Below, one piece after another: positions 15,483-24,058 of a DNA stretch of 44,061 nt (the first letter of the stretch is position 1; each line of letters starts with the position of its first letter). Under the pieces are notes generated by a model. That model was not told the origin of the DNA and did no database searches. It worked only from the letters and a program-made list of their open reading frames with translations. The stretch comes from DASQWP01 sp050697555 (lineage in GTDB: Bacteria > Actinomycetota > Thermoleophilia > Gaiellales > Gaiellaceae). Position numbers and translations under genes: made by a program. The stretch lies in the NCBI GenBank assembly GCA_050697555.1, contig JBOHAD010000013.1, positions 1 to 44,061 of the forward strand, written 5' to 3'.

Positions 15483-16307
15483 CTAGCTCAGCGCGAGTAG
15501 CGCGACCCCGCCGGCGACCACGAGCGCCCCGAGCATGCGCACCCGCCCCACGTGCTCGCCGAGGAGAAGAGCGGCCCCGGCCGTGGCGATGACGACGCTC
15601 GTCTCGCGCACGGCGGCGACGGATGCCGCCGGCGCGAGCTCGAGGGCGGCGAGGACGAGCGCGTAGGCCCCGAATGTCGCCAGCCCCGCGATCAGGGAGG
15701 CCCCGGTCACCTCAGCGCGTACCGCGGGCAGCCCCTTGGCCGCGATCACCCCCGCGGCGTAGGCGATCGCGGGCGCCACCATCGAGATCTCCAGGTACGC
15801 GACCGGATTGGCGTAGGCGATGCCCTCGCTGTCGATCAGGGTGTAGCCCGCGATGCAGCCCGCGATCCCGAGGCCGAAGAGGACGCCGCGAAGATCGCCA
15901 TCGGCGCGCAGGCCGTAGACGAGCAGGACGCCCGCCGCGACGAGGCAGACCCCGGCCGCCTGCGAGCCCGAGCCTCCCGCGCCGAGGGCCAGGATTCCCA
16001 CGACGAGGACGAGCACGGGAGCGAGGCCTCGGGCGAGCGGGTAGACGAGGGAGAGCTCGGCGCGCCGGTACGCGCCCGCGAGGAGGACGAAGTACACCAG
16101 GTGGACCCCGGCGCTCCCGGCCATGTACGGCCACGCCTCGGGCTCGACGTCCCAGAGGATCGCCGCGGCCGGGGCGAAGGCGACGATCGCCACGATGAGC
16201 GCGACCGCCGTGGCCGCCTCCGGGTCGCGGGCGCGCGCAAGCAGGAGATTCCAGAGCGCGTGCACGAAAGCTGCGGCGAGGGCGAGCAGGAAGGCCGAAA
16301 CCGGCAC
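15483..16307 (-). CDS. EamA/DMT-family transporter
   Basis: A 274-residue inner-membrane protein with ten hydrophobic segments in two EamA repeats (about residues 1-135 and 140-274). Typical features are ALWNLLLARA in helix 1 and RAELSLVYPLARGLAPV closing the first repeat. The GEHVGRVRMLGALVVAGGVALL end is the usual C-terminal block. DMT carriers move amino acids, nucleosides or sugars; substrate unknown. It is convergent with the VOC gene. The GTG at 16307 gives the first helix directly. The 147-base gap upstream of it, up to the GDPD stop, holds no recognised gene. Confidence 0.85.
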   Translation of the reverse strand: MPVSAFLLALAAAFVHALWNLLLARARDPEAATAVALIVAIVAFAPAAAILWDVEPEAWPYMAGSAGVHLVYFVLLAGAYRRAELSLVYPLARGLAPVLVLVVGILALGAGGSGSQAAGVCLVAAGVLLVYGLRADGDLRGVLFGLGIAGCIAGYTLIDSEGIAYANPVAYLEISMVAPAIAYAAGVIAAKGLPAVRAEVTGASLIAGLATFGAYALVLAALELAPAASVAAVRETSVVIATAGAALLLGEHVGRVRMLGALVVAGGVALLALS

Positions 16308-16454
16308 CGGCGTAGTCTCTCGCCGCGGGCGGGTTGGTTGGCGGCGCAGGCGTCCCGTCGCGTCCTTCGCCGGCGACGGGTCGACGGAGCGGGCGAGGCG
16401 GACGGTGCCCCCGAGCTCGCCGCGTCCCGAGCGGCTAGCCCGCGATGGTGCTGG

Positions 16455-17081
16455 TCATCGTCCCGTTCGAGCCGGCTCGGCGAGCGTCTCGAGAGCGAGC
16501 GCGGGCCGGTCGGTGAAGATCCCGGTCACGCCGAGGGAGGCGAGCTCGCGCATGCGCGCCGGGTCGTTGACCGTGAAGACCGTCGTGGCCAGTCCGAGCG
16601 AGTGCGCGAGTGCGACCTGCCGAGGGCGGGCAGACTCGTCCTCGAAGCCCACGCCCCAGAAGCGGGTGGCCGCTGTCGGGTCCGGGCGCCGGCCGAAATG
16701 GAGGACGTAGCGCAGGTCCGGCCGGGAGCGCTGCGCCAGCCAGAGATCGCGGATCCGGAAGGAGAGCACGAGCACGTCTTCCACCGCGACCCGGTGGGCG
16801 CGAAGCGCCGCGAGGGCGCCTTCCATGGCGACGCTGTCCTTCGCCTCGACGGCGAGCCCGATCCTTCCGCGCAGCGTCTCGAGCGTGGCGGCGAGCGTCG
16901 GCATGCTCGGGGGCGGCTCGCCGCGCACCGGGTCGTGCGAGATGACGAGCGTGCCGTCGGGAGCGGCGCGGACGTCGAACTCGACGTAGTCCGCGCCCTG
17001 CTCGATTGCGAGCTCGAAGGCTTCGAGCGTGTTCTCCTGAGCGTCCCACGCAGCCCCCTGGTGCGCGAGCACGAGCGTCAC
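16455..17081 (-). CDS. Glycerophosphodiester phosphodiesterase family protein
   Basis: Hydrolyses glycerophosphodiesters to glycerol-3-phosphate plus alcohol, in a TIM barrel. It has 208 residues, short for the family but complete. It has AHQGAAWDAQENTLEAF near the start, VEFDVRAAPDG, and SHDPV, which give the catalytic and metal His/Glu/Asp set. The near-universal HRG is HQG here, with His kept and Arg replaced by Gln. No signal peptide, so cytosolic. The GTG start overlaps the upstream HAD gene stop by 4 bases (GTGA), suggesting phosphate salvage by the pair. Confidence 0.85.
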   Translation of the reverse strand: MTLVLAHQGAAWDAQENTLEAFELAIEQGADYVEFDVRAAPDGTLVISHDPVRGEPPPSMPTLAATLETLRGRIGLAVEAKDSVAMEGALAALRAHRVAVEDVLVLSFRIRDLWLAQRSRPDLRYVLHFGRRPDPTAATRFWGVGFEDESARPRQVALAHSLGLATTVFTVNDPARMRELASLGVTGIFTDRPALALETLAEPARTGR

Positions 17082-17722
17082 GCGAGCAGCCTCTCCATGA
17101 GCGGGACGTCGATGCGCTCCACGATCTCGTCCGCCGCCGCCAGGCGCTCCGGCGCGAGCGTGCCAAGCACGCCGAGGCAGCGCAGGCCCGCGCCCTTCGC
17201 CGACACCACGCCCGCTTCGGTGTCCTCGAGGGCCACGACGTCCGCGGCGGCCAGGCCTCCGTCCAGGAGGGCGAGCGCCCGCTGGTAGCCCTCGGGATCG
17301 GGCTTCCCGCGCCTGACGTCCTCCGAGGAGACGATGGCTGCGACCCGGTCGGCGAGCCCTGCCGCCTCGAGCACCGGTTCGATCTCGGCGCGGGCGGCTC
17401 CCGAGACCACGGCGACCGGCACTCGCTCGGCGGCGTAGCGCACGGCAGCGCGCGCCCGGGGTGGGATGCTGCGTCCATCGGCGACGAGGGCGCGATAGCG
17501 GGCGACGCGCTCCGCGATCACCGCGTCGACGGCCGGGTGGTCAGCGCCGAGCCATCTCCGGACAATCTCGGGATCCGAGAGCCCGGCAAGCTCGTCGAAG
17601 TACTCCTGCTGCGAGAGCGGCCGCCCGTGCTCGGCGAAGAGCTCCTGGAAGATGGCGCAGAGGATTGGCTCGTCGTCGGAGAGAGTGCCGTTGAAGTCGA
17701 AGACGACGGCCTGGGCGCGCAT
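17078..17722 (-). CDS. HAD-superfamily hydrolase (beta-phosphoglucomutase/phosphatase-like)
   Basis: A 214-residue haloacid-dehalogenase-type phosphatase. Motif I is VVFDFNGTLSD near residue 6, motif II VAVVSGAARAE, motif III includes GKPDPEGY, and motif IV VALEDTEAG. The helical cap between motifs I and II makes it subclass I, like phosphoglycolate phosphatase or beta-PGM. Asn replaces the common acid/base Asp after the nucleophile region (DFNGT instead of DxDGT); this also occurs in other HAD phosphatases, but it argues against phosphomutase activity. The ATG at 17722 starts directly at the fold. Confidence 0.88.
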   Translation of the reverse strand: MRAQAVVFDFNGTLSDDEPILCAIFQELFAEHGRPLSQQEYFDELAGLSDPEIVRRWLGADHPAVDAVIAERVARYRALVADGRSIPPRARAAVRYAAERVPVAVVSGAARAEIEPVLEAAGLADRVAAIVSSEDVRRGKPDPEGYQRALALLDGGLAAADVVALEDTEAGVVSAKGAGLRCLGVLGTLAPERLAAADEIVERIDVPLMERLLA

Positions 17723-17760
17723 AGCGGGGAAACAGTACCCCCGCCGCCTTGGGCCGACGG

Positions 17761-17871
17761 GGGCTTGTGTTTCTCGAGCACAAACTCTCCGAGGCCGCGA
17801 AACTCGGGGGGCGTGAAGCAGGACATGCCCTTTCGGGCCCAAAGCGGGCTTGTGCGTGTGAACACAAGCCC
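17761..17871. repeat. REPIN-like pair of inverted CTTGTG...CACAA hairpins (locus 2)
   Basis: Copy 3 at 17764-17784 (CTTGTGTT...GCACAAA) and copy 4 at 17846-17871 (GGGCTTGTG / CACAAGCCC, perfect 9-base stem, 8-base loop) face each other. The outermost GGGCTTGTGTT (17761-17771) and AACACAAGCCC (17861-17871) are perfect 11-base complements. The arrangement equals that of 4513-4610, but the inner 60 bases do not resemble it. Copy 4 ends 4 bases before the Nudix stop and may also act as its terminator. Confidence 0.7.
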
Positions 17872-17874
17872 GAG

Positions 17875-18281
17875 TCAGCCGCCGAGCCAGAGGGCGAGCG
17901 CGCCGAGGGAGGCCGCGTCGGAGAGCTCGCCCATGACTCCCCTCAGGGAGAGGCGCTCGACGACGAGGTCTTCGTCGTCGTCGAGACCCGGCGAGCCGAC
18001 CTCGAGGAGCCCGCTCGCCTCGAAGACGTGGACGAACTCGGTCGAGTACGCCGGCGCGGCCCAGAAGGAGCCGAGCTTGCGCCACGAGCTTGCGGCGAGG
18101 CCGCACTCCTCCTTGAGCTCGCGAGCTGCAGCCTCCTCCGGGGTCTCGCCCGCATCGAGGCACCCGGCCGGGAGCTCGAGCGTCTCTCCGTCGGCGCCGG
18201 GGCGCGACTGGGGACGAGCACGATCTCGTCGTTCTCGACCGCGACGACGACCACCGTCTCCGGGTGCTCGATCAGCGGCAC
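17875..18281 (-). pseudogene. Nudix hydrolase with an apparent one-base deletion
   Basis: From the GTG at 18281 the first 23 codons read MPLIEHPETVVVVAVEN then DEIVLV, a normal Nudix N-terminus. Near 18209-18216 the frame must shift by one base to continue as SRPGADGETLELPAG and the complete Nudix box GCLDAGETPEEAAARELKEE then CGL. The second part ends at TGA 17877-17875. Without correction the ORF runs on as low-complexity arginine/serine sequence. The break is at a GGGG run (18210-18213). Corrected length is about 135 residues, like ADP-sugar pyrophosphatase-type enzymes. It is either a true pseudogene or a base lost in sequencing. Confidence 0.8.
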
Positions 18282-18287
18282 GGGGCG

Positions 18288-18293
18288 TAGTAT
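18288..18293 (+). promoter_or_regulatory. -10 box for leaderless P1-peptidase mRNA
   Basis: TAGTAT lies exactly 6 bases before the ATG at 18300. On the other strand the same bases read ATACTA; GATACT there ends 7 bases before the Nudix GTG at 18281, so the two divergent genes may share an overlapping promoter region. Confidence 0.5.
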
Positions 18294-18299
18294 CGCGGG

Positions 18300-19354
18300 A
18301 TGGAGCGCAAGCGGGCCCGCGAGCTCGGGATCGCCCTCGGCACGCTCCCGACCGGGGAGCAGAACGCGATCACCGACGTCGCGGGTGTCCGCGTCGGGCA
18401 CACGACGCTGGTCGATGGCGCGGCCGTGCGAACGGGCGTGACCGTCGTCCTCCCGGGTGAGGAGCCTGTCTTCGCGGGAGCGCACCGGCTGAACGGAAAC
18501 GGAGAGCTGACCGGCCTCGAATGGGTGCGGGAGTCGGGAATGCTGACGACGCCCGTCGGGCTCACGAACACGCACTCGGTCGGCGTCGTGCGGGACGCGA
18601 TCGTGACCGCCGCCCGCGACGCCCGGGGCGGGAGCGAGGCGTGGAGCCTGCCCGTCGTCGGCGAGACCTGGGACGGGCTCCTGAACGACATCGACGGAAT
18701 GCACGTGCGGCCGGAGCACGTGGCGGCCGCGCTCGCCGACGCGTCGGCCGGTCGCGTGGCGGAGGGGAACGTCGGCGGCGGCACCGACATGATCTGCCAC
18801 GGCTTCAAGGGCGGGATCGGCACCTCCTCCCGCGTCGTCGAAGAGGCGGACGGCGCCGTCGTCGGCGTCCTCGTGCAGGCGAACTACGGCCGCCGCCACC
18901 GTCTCCGCATCGACGGCGAGCGCGTGGGCGAGGAGATCCCGGTCACCGACGTGCCCGCTCCCGAATCGCCGGCGGCTCCATCATCGCGCTGGTCGCGACC
19001 GACGCGCCGCTTCTCCCCGGCCAGTGCGAGCGGCTCGCCCAACGCGCCGGCCTCGGCGTCGCGCGCATGGGCGGAGTGGGCGAAAACTCGAGCGGCGACC
19101 TCTTCCTCGCCTTCTCCACGGGGAACCGCGGCCTCGGCGAGCGCTCCGCCGCAGTCTCGGTCCACATGCTGCCGAACGAGCGCATGACGCCGCTCTTCGA
19201 CGCCGTCATCGAGGCGACCGAGGAGGCGATCGTGAACGCGCTCTGCGCCGCCGAGACGATGACGGGCCGCGACGGCGCGACGGCGCACGCGCTCCCCCTC
19301 GACCGGCTCGCCGCTCGTTTTGGCCAGGCTGTCCAAGAGCCGCGGCCGACTTAG
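18300..19354 (+). pseudogene. P1-family (DmpA-type) aminopeptidase with an apparent one-base deletion
   Basis: Frame one, from ATG 18300, gives about 220 residues of the DmpA/L-aminopeptidase-D-esterase family: NAITDVAGVRVGHTTL, GLTNTHSVGVVRDAI, VGGGTDMICHGFKGGIGTSS, LVQANYGRR. Near 18953-18962 (CCCGCTCCCG) the match moves to another frame and continues with IAGGSIIALVATDAPLLP, which holds the autocleavage Gly-Ser, then GVGENSSGDLFLAFSTGN and ends at TAG 19354. One missing base explains it. The corrected protein of about 350 residues has the normal family length, so either decay is very recent or the base is an assembly error. Confidence 0.85.
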
Positions 19355-19369
19355 GCCCGCGCTTCCGGC

Positions 19370-19398
19370 TTGTTGGCGGCCCCACGGGGGGCTACTCT
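19370..19398 (+). promoter_or_regulatory. Probable promoter of the putrescine operon
   Basis: TTGTTG (19370-19375), 17-base spacer, TACTCT (19393-19398). It would give a leader of about 25 bases carrying GGAGG before the ATG at 19430. A second TACTGT at 19404-19409 is a weaker alternative -10. Confidence 0.5.
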
Positions 19399-19429
19399 GG
19401 CCCTACTGTCCGATTCCGCGGAGGTCCCC

Positions 19430-20872
19430 ATGAGCGTTGCCGTGTCCCAGCACAAGAACTTCGTCGGGGGTGAATGGGTCGACGCCGCGGAGGGCGGGAC
19501 GGCCGAGATCATCAATCCGGCGACGGGCGAGACGATCGCCGAGGTGCCGCAGGGAAGCCAGGCGGACGTCGACCGCGCCGTCGAGGCGGCCGGGCGCGCC
19601 CTGCCGGAGTGGCTCGAGACGACACCGCAGGAGCGCTCGGAGATGCTCCTCAAGCTCGCGGACGCGATCGAGAGCCACACCGACGAGCTCGCGCAGGTCG
19701 AGTCGCAGAACGTCGGCAAGCCGCTCTCGTACGCGAAGGACGAGATGCCGACCGCGGCGGACAACATCCGTTTCTTCGCCGGCGCCGCCCGCACGCTCGA
19801 GGGGCGCGCGACCGGGGAGTACATGCGCGGCTACACATCCATGATCCGGCGGGAGCCGATCGGCATCGTCGGCCAGATCGCGCCCTGGAACTACCCGCTC
19901 ATGATGGCCGTCTGGAAGATCGCGCCCGCGCTCGCGGCCGGCAACGTCTGCGTCCTCAAGCCGTCCGAGCAGACGCCCCTGACGACGCTCATGCTCGCGG
20001 AGTACGCCCAGGAGATCCTCCCGGCGGGCGTGCTCAACGTCATCACCGGCGACGGGGAGCCGGTCGGAGCCGGGATCGTCCGCCACCCGGACGTGCGCCT
20101 CGTCTCGCTGACCGGCGACGTCGCCACGGGCAAGGAGGTCGCGCGAGCGGCCGCCGACACCCTCAAGCGCGTCCACCTCGAGCTCGGCGGCAAGGCGCCC
20201 GTCGTCGTCTTCGACGACGCCGACCCCGCCGCCGTCGCGGAAGGGATCAAGATCGCCGGCTACTGGAACTCGGGCCAGGACTGCACGGCCGCTTCCCGGG
20301 TCATGGCGGGCCCGCGGATCTACGACAAGCTGCTGGAGGAGCTCGTTCCCGCGGTCGAGTCGCTCCACGTCGGCGACCCGGCCGAGGGTGACGAGATCGA
20401 GATGGGCCCCGTCATCTCCAGGTCGCAGCAGGAACGCGTCTTCGGCTTCCTCGAGCGCGCCTCCGGCGGGAAGGCGAAGGTGCTGACCGGCGGGGACGGG
20501 AACGGCGACCGCGGCTTCTTCGTCAAGCCGACCGTCGTCGTGGACGTCGAGCAGACCGACGAGATCGTCCAGCGCGAGGTCTTCGGTCCCGTCGTCACGG
20601 TGCAGCGCTTCGCCGGGGACGACGAGGCGATCGCCTGGGCGAACGACGTCCCCTACGGGCTCGCCGCCTCCGTCTGGACGCGCGACGTGGGGCGCGCCCT
20701 GAATGCCGCCCGCAAGCTCCAGTTCGGCACCGTGTGGATCAACGACCACATCCCGCTCGTCTCCGAGATGCCGCACGGAGGCTACAAGCAGTCCGGCTAC
20801 GGCAAGGACCTGTCGCTCTACTCGCTCGAGGACTACACGCAGATCAAGCACGTGATGGCCAAGATCGACTAG
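19430..20872 (+). CDS. Aldehyde dehydrogenase, gamma-aminobutyraldehyde type
   Basis: Oxidises 4-aminobutanal (or a similar omega-amino aldehyde) to GABA with NAD+. It is a 480-residue ALDH: PWNYPLMMAVWKIAPALAAG, KPSEQTPLTTL, GDVATGKEVA, HLELGGKAPV (general base Glu), and NSGQDCTAASR with the catalytic Cys. The GQDCTAA form is characteristic of PatD/YdcW-type enzymes rather than GQxCTA generalists, which agrees with its position before a polyamine transporter and an aminotransferase. The ATG at 19430 has GGAGG upstream. It ends 4 bases before the potA start. Confidence 0.88.
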   Translation: MSVAVSQHKNFVGGEWVDAAEGGTAEIINPATGETIAEVPQGSQADVDRAVEAAGRALPEWLETTPQERSEMLLKLADAIESHTDELAQVESQNVGKPLSYAKDEMPTAADNIRFFAGAARTLEGRATGEYMRGYTSMIRREPIGIVGQIAPWNYPLMMAVWKIAPALAAGNVCVLKPSEQTPLTTLMLAEYAQEILPAGVLNVITGDGEPVGAGIVRHPDVRLVSLTGDVATGKEVARAAADTLKRVHLELGGKAPVVVFDDADPAAVAEGIKIAGYWNSGQDCTAASRVMAGPRIYDKLLEELVPAVESLHVGDPAEGDEIEMGPVISRSQQERVFGFLERASGGKAKVLTGGDGNGDRGFFVKPTVVVDVEQTDEIVQREVFGPVVTVQRFAGDDEAIAWANDVPYGLAASVWTRDVGRALNAARKLQFGTVWINDHIPLVSEMPHGGYKQSGYGKDLSLYSLEDYTQIKHVMAKID

Positions 20873-20876
20873 TGAC

Positions 20877-21995
20877 TTGAGCGCGCTCGACGAGAAGGCG
20901 ACGCAAGACCGCGAGGCCCCGTCCCCCCCGGGGCCTCCGGACGTTCGGCTCGAGGGGGTGACGAAGCGGTTCGACGAGGTCGTCGCCGTCGACGGCGTCT
21001 CCTTGGGGGTGCCGCGCGGGAGCTTCTTCGCCCTGCTCGGGCCCTCGGGGTGCGGCAAGACGACCACCCTGCGCATGATCGGCGGCTTCGAGGAGCCGAC
21101 GGCCGGAACGATCTACCTGGGCGACGCGGACGTCACCGGCCTGCCGCCCTATCGCCGCGACGTCAACACCGTCTTCCAGAGCTACGCGCTCTTCCCGCAC
21201 CTCTCGATCTACGAGAACGTCGCCTTCGGCCTGCGGAGGCGCGGAACGCGCGGAGGGGAGCTCCGGCAGCGGGTCGTCGAGGCGCTCGAGCTCGTGGCTC
21301 TCGGCGGCTACGAGCGGCGGAAGCCGCGGCAGCTCTCGGGCGGCCAGCAGCAGCGTGTCGCTCTCGCGCGCGCGCTCGTCAACCGCCCGCGCGTCCTGCT
21401 GCTCGACGAGCCCCTGGGCGCGCTCGACCTGAAGCTCCGCAAGCAGATGCAGCTCGAGCTGAAGCGGATCCAGCATGAGGTCGGCATCACCTTCATCCAC
21501 GTGACGCACGACCAGGAAGAGGCGATGACCATGGCCGACTCGATCGCCGTCATGCAAGACGGCCGGATCGAGCAGCTCGGCACGCCGGACGAGCTCTACG
21601 AGCGGCCCCGCACGAGGTTCGTCGCCGGCTTCCTCGGCGCCTCGAACCTTCTCTCCGGAACGTGTGACGGCGACGGCGTGGTCCGGTGCGAAGGCGGGGC
21701 GCAGCTGCGCGTACCCGCGGCGGTCGGCCGGAGGGGGCCGGTCTCCGTCGGCGTCCGGCCGGAGAAGATCCGCCTCGGCCGCTCGGAGGAGAACGCCGTC
21801 GAAGGAGTCGTCGCCGAGCGAAGCTACATCGGCGTCTCGACGCAGTACCTCGTCGCGACGCCGCTGGGGGAGATCGCTCTGTACGTCCAGAACGCGGAGC
21901 CGGGGGCAGGAGCGGCTCAACCGGGAGACCAGGTGACGATCAGCTGGAGTCCCGAGTCGACCTTCGTCGTCCAGTCCGAGGAGGAGAAGAAATGA
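20877..21995 (+). CDS. potA: Spermidine/putrescine ABC transporter ATP-binding protein
   Basis: ATPase of the polyamine importer, 372 residues. Walker A GPSGCGKTT (about residue 53), Q-loop FQSYALFPHLS, signature LSGGQQQR, Walker B VLLLDEP, D-loop GALD, and H-loop HVTHDQEEA are all intact. A C-terminal TOBE domain follows (from about residue 260, VSVGVRPEKIRL). The only sensible start is a TTG at 20877 just after the dehydrogenase stop; no ATG or GTG lies before the Walker A strand in a good place. ATGA overlap with potD. Confidence 0.92.
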   Translation: MSALDEKATQDREAPSPPGPPDVRLEGVTKRFDEVVAVDGVSLGVPRGSFFALLGPSGCGKTTTLRMIGGFEEPTAGTIYLGDADVTGLPPYRRDVNTVFQSYALFPHLSIYENVAFGLRRRGTRGGELRQRVVEALELVALGGYERRKPRQLSGGQQQRVALARALVNRPRVLLLDEPLGALDLKLRKQMQLELKRIQHEVGITFIHVTHDQEEAMTMADSIAVMQDGRIEQLGTPDELYERPRTRFVAGFLGASNLLSGTCDGDGVVRCEGGAQLRVPAAVGRRGPVSVGVRPEKIRLGRSEENAVEGVVAERSYIGVSTQYLVATPLGEIALYVQNAEPGAGAAQPGDQVTISWSPESTFVVQSEEEKK

Positions 21996-23185
21996 CCGAT
22001 CGGTTCAACCGCCGCCTCACGCGCCGCCAGCTCATCCGCCGAGCCGCCGCCGGCGGGGCCGCCCTCTCGTTTCCCTCGCTGCTCGCAGCCTGCGGCGGGG
22101 ACGGGATCGAGGGCACGCCGACCACGACCGGCGCCGCCGAGGGGACGACCACCGTCGAGCCGGAGCTCGCGAACACGCTCAGGTTCGCCAACTGGCCGCT
22201 CTACATCGACGTCTCCGACGACGAGGAGTCACGGCCGACGCTCGAGCAGTTCACGCAGGAGTTCGGCGTCGAGGTCGAGTACATCGAGGAGATCAACGAC
22301 AACGAGGAGTACTTCGGCCGCATCCAGGCGCCGCTCTCGCAAGGCCAGTCGATCGACAGGGACCTCATGGTCCTGACCGACTTCATGGCCGGTCGTCTCA
22401 TCGAGCTCGGGTGGCTCGCCCAGCTGGACAAGAGCGCGATTCCGAATTTCTCCAACCTGCTCCCGAACTACGCGAACGTGAGCTGGGACCCCGAGCGGCA
22501 GTACAGCATGCCGTGGCAGGGCGGGATGACCGGGATCGGCTACAACCGCCGGCGCGTCGGCTTCGAGATCACCTCGATCGACCAGCTGCTCGACGAGCCG
22601 AGCCTGCGCGGGAGGGTGACGCTCCTCTCCGAGATGGGGGATACGGTCCCGCTCGTCATGCTGAGTCAGGGGAACGACCCCAGCGAGGCGACCGCGGAGA
22701 CGTTCGACCAGGCGCTTCAGCGGATCCGGGCGGCGGTCGACTCGGGGCAGGTGCGCCAGTTCACGGGGAACGAGTACACGGGCATGCTGGCCCGCGGCGA
22801 CGTCTGGGCGGCGATGGCCTGGTCGGGCGACGTCATCCAGCTCGAGTTCGAGAACGACGCGCTCCAGTTCGTCGTCCCGGAGTCCGGCGGCAACATCTGG
22901 TCGGACAACATGCTCATCCCGAACGGGGGCGAGGTCTACACGGCCTCGACCTTCATGAACTACGTCTACGACCCCGAGGTGGCGGCGCAGATCGCCGCCT
23001 GGGTCAACTACATCAGCCCGGTGGTCGGGGCGCAGGAGGCGATGCGCGAGATCGACCCCGAGCTGGCCGAGAACCCGCTCATCTTCCCGACCGAGGAGAT
23101 GCTCGCGAACGTCGTGGACACGCCGCCCGAGTTCTCGAACAACGAGGAGTACAAGGAGCAGTTCCAGGCCCTCCTCGGCGGCTGA
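21992..23185 (+). CDS. potD: Polyamine-binding lipoprotein
   Basis: Extracellular solute-binding protein of 397 residues that delivers putrescine or spermidine to PotBC. The N-terminus has a twin-arginine-like segment (RRLTRRQLIRRAA) and a lipobox LAAC near residue 34, so it is probably exported folded and lipid-anchored. After a Thr/Gly-rich linker, the PotD fold starts with LRFANWPLYID; ligand-site blocks MPWQGGMTGIGYNR and VPESGGNIWSDNM follow. Coupled to potA by ATGA. Confidence 0.92.
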   Translation: MTDRFNRRLTRRQLIRRAAAGGAALSFPSLLAACGGDGIEGTPTTTGAAEGTTTVEPELANTLRFANWPLYIDVSDDEESRPTLEQFTQEFGVEVEYIEEINDNEEYFGRIQAPLSQGQSIDRDLMVLTDFMAGRLIELGWLAQLDKSAIPNFSNLLPNYANVSWDPERQYSMPWQGGMTGIGYNRRRVGFEITSIDQLLDEPSLRGRVTLLSEMGDTVPLVMLSQGNDPSEATAETFDQALQRIRAAVDSGQVRQFTGNEYTGMLARGDVWAAMAWSGDVIQLEFENDALQFVVPESGGNIWSDNMLIPNGGEVYTASTFMNYVYDPEVAAQIAAWVNYISPVVGAQEAMREIDPELAENPLIFPTEEMLANVVDTPPEFSNNEEYKEQFQALLGG

Positions 23186-23197
23186 GGCCCTCGACGC

Positions 23198-24058
23198 GTG
23201 ACGCTTCTCCACCGCCACCGCTGGGCAGTCCCGTACCTCCTCATCCTGCCCGGCCTCGCCTGGCTCGGGCTCTTCTTCCTCGTCCCGATCTACTACCTGG
23301 GGAACACGTCCCTCCAGGAGGGCTCGGTCCAGACCGGTTACGAGCTCGCCTGGGCCTGGTCGACGTACGCGGACGTCCTCACGCAGCACCACGAGCAGCT
23401 CCTGCGCTCGCTCCGGTTCGCGGGCATCGCCACGCTCGTCGCCTTCGTCGTGAGCTACCCGCTCGCGTACTGGATCGCGTTTCGCGGCGGGCGGTGGAAG
23501 AACCTCCTCCTGCTGCTCGTGATCGCGCCCTTCTTCGTCACCTACCTCATCCGCACGCTCGCCTGGCAGAACATCCTCGCGGACGAGGGCCCTGTCGTGG
23601 GGCTCCTCCGCAACCTGCACGTTCTGGAGGAGACCGGGCGGCTGCTCGCCACCGAGACGGCCGTCGTCGCCGGCATCACGTACAACTTCCTGCCCTTCAT
23701 GGTGCTGCCGCTCTACGTCTCGCTCGAGCAGATGGACAAGGGCCTGATCGAGGCGGCGCAGGATCTCTACGCCAGCCGAGTGAAGGCGTTCCTGCGGGTC
23801 ACGCTGCCACTCTCGGTCCCCGGGATCTTCGCCGGGACGCTGCTCACGTTCATCCCGGCGGCCGGCGACTTCATCAACGCCGAGCTCCTGGGGACGCCAC
23901 GGCAGTTCATGATCGGGAACGTTATCCAGTCCAAGTTCCTCGAGCTGATCGACTACCCGGAGGCGGCGGCGCTCTCCTTCGTCCTCATGGCGTCGATCCT
24001 CGTCGGCGTCTTCGCCTACGTTCGCCTGCTCGGCAGCGAGAGGTTGACCGCAGGATGA
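23198..24058 (+). CDS. potB: Spermidine/putrescine ABC transporter permease
   Basis: Inner-membrane permease of 286 residues with about six hydrophobic helices. The coupling loop EAAQDLYASRVKAFLRVTLP then SVPGIFAG (EAA motif, about residues 187-214) docks to PotA. It has the PotB-type long first periplasmic loop and FVTYLIRTLAWQNIL. The GTG at 23198 is 12 bases after the potD stop. Ends with ATGA overlap into potC. Confidence 0.92.
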   Translation: MTLLHRHRWAVPYLLILPGLAWLGLFFLVPIYYLGNTSLQEGSVQTGYELAWAWSTYADVLTQHHEQLLRSLRFAGIATLVAFVVSYPLAYWIAFRGGRWKNLLLLLVIAPFFVTYLIRTLAWQNILADEGPVVGLLRNLHVLEETGRLLATETAVVAGITYNFLPFMVLPLYVSLEQMDKGLIEAAQDLYASRVKAFLRVTLPLSVPGIFAGTLLTFIPAAGDFINAELLGTPRQFMIGNVIQSKFLELIDYPEAAALSFVLMASILVGVFAYVRLLGSERLTAG

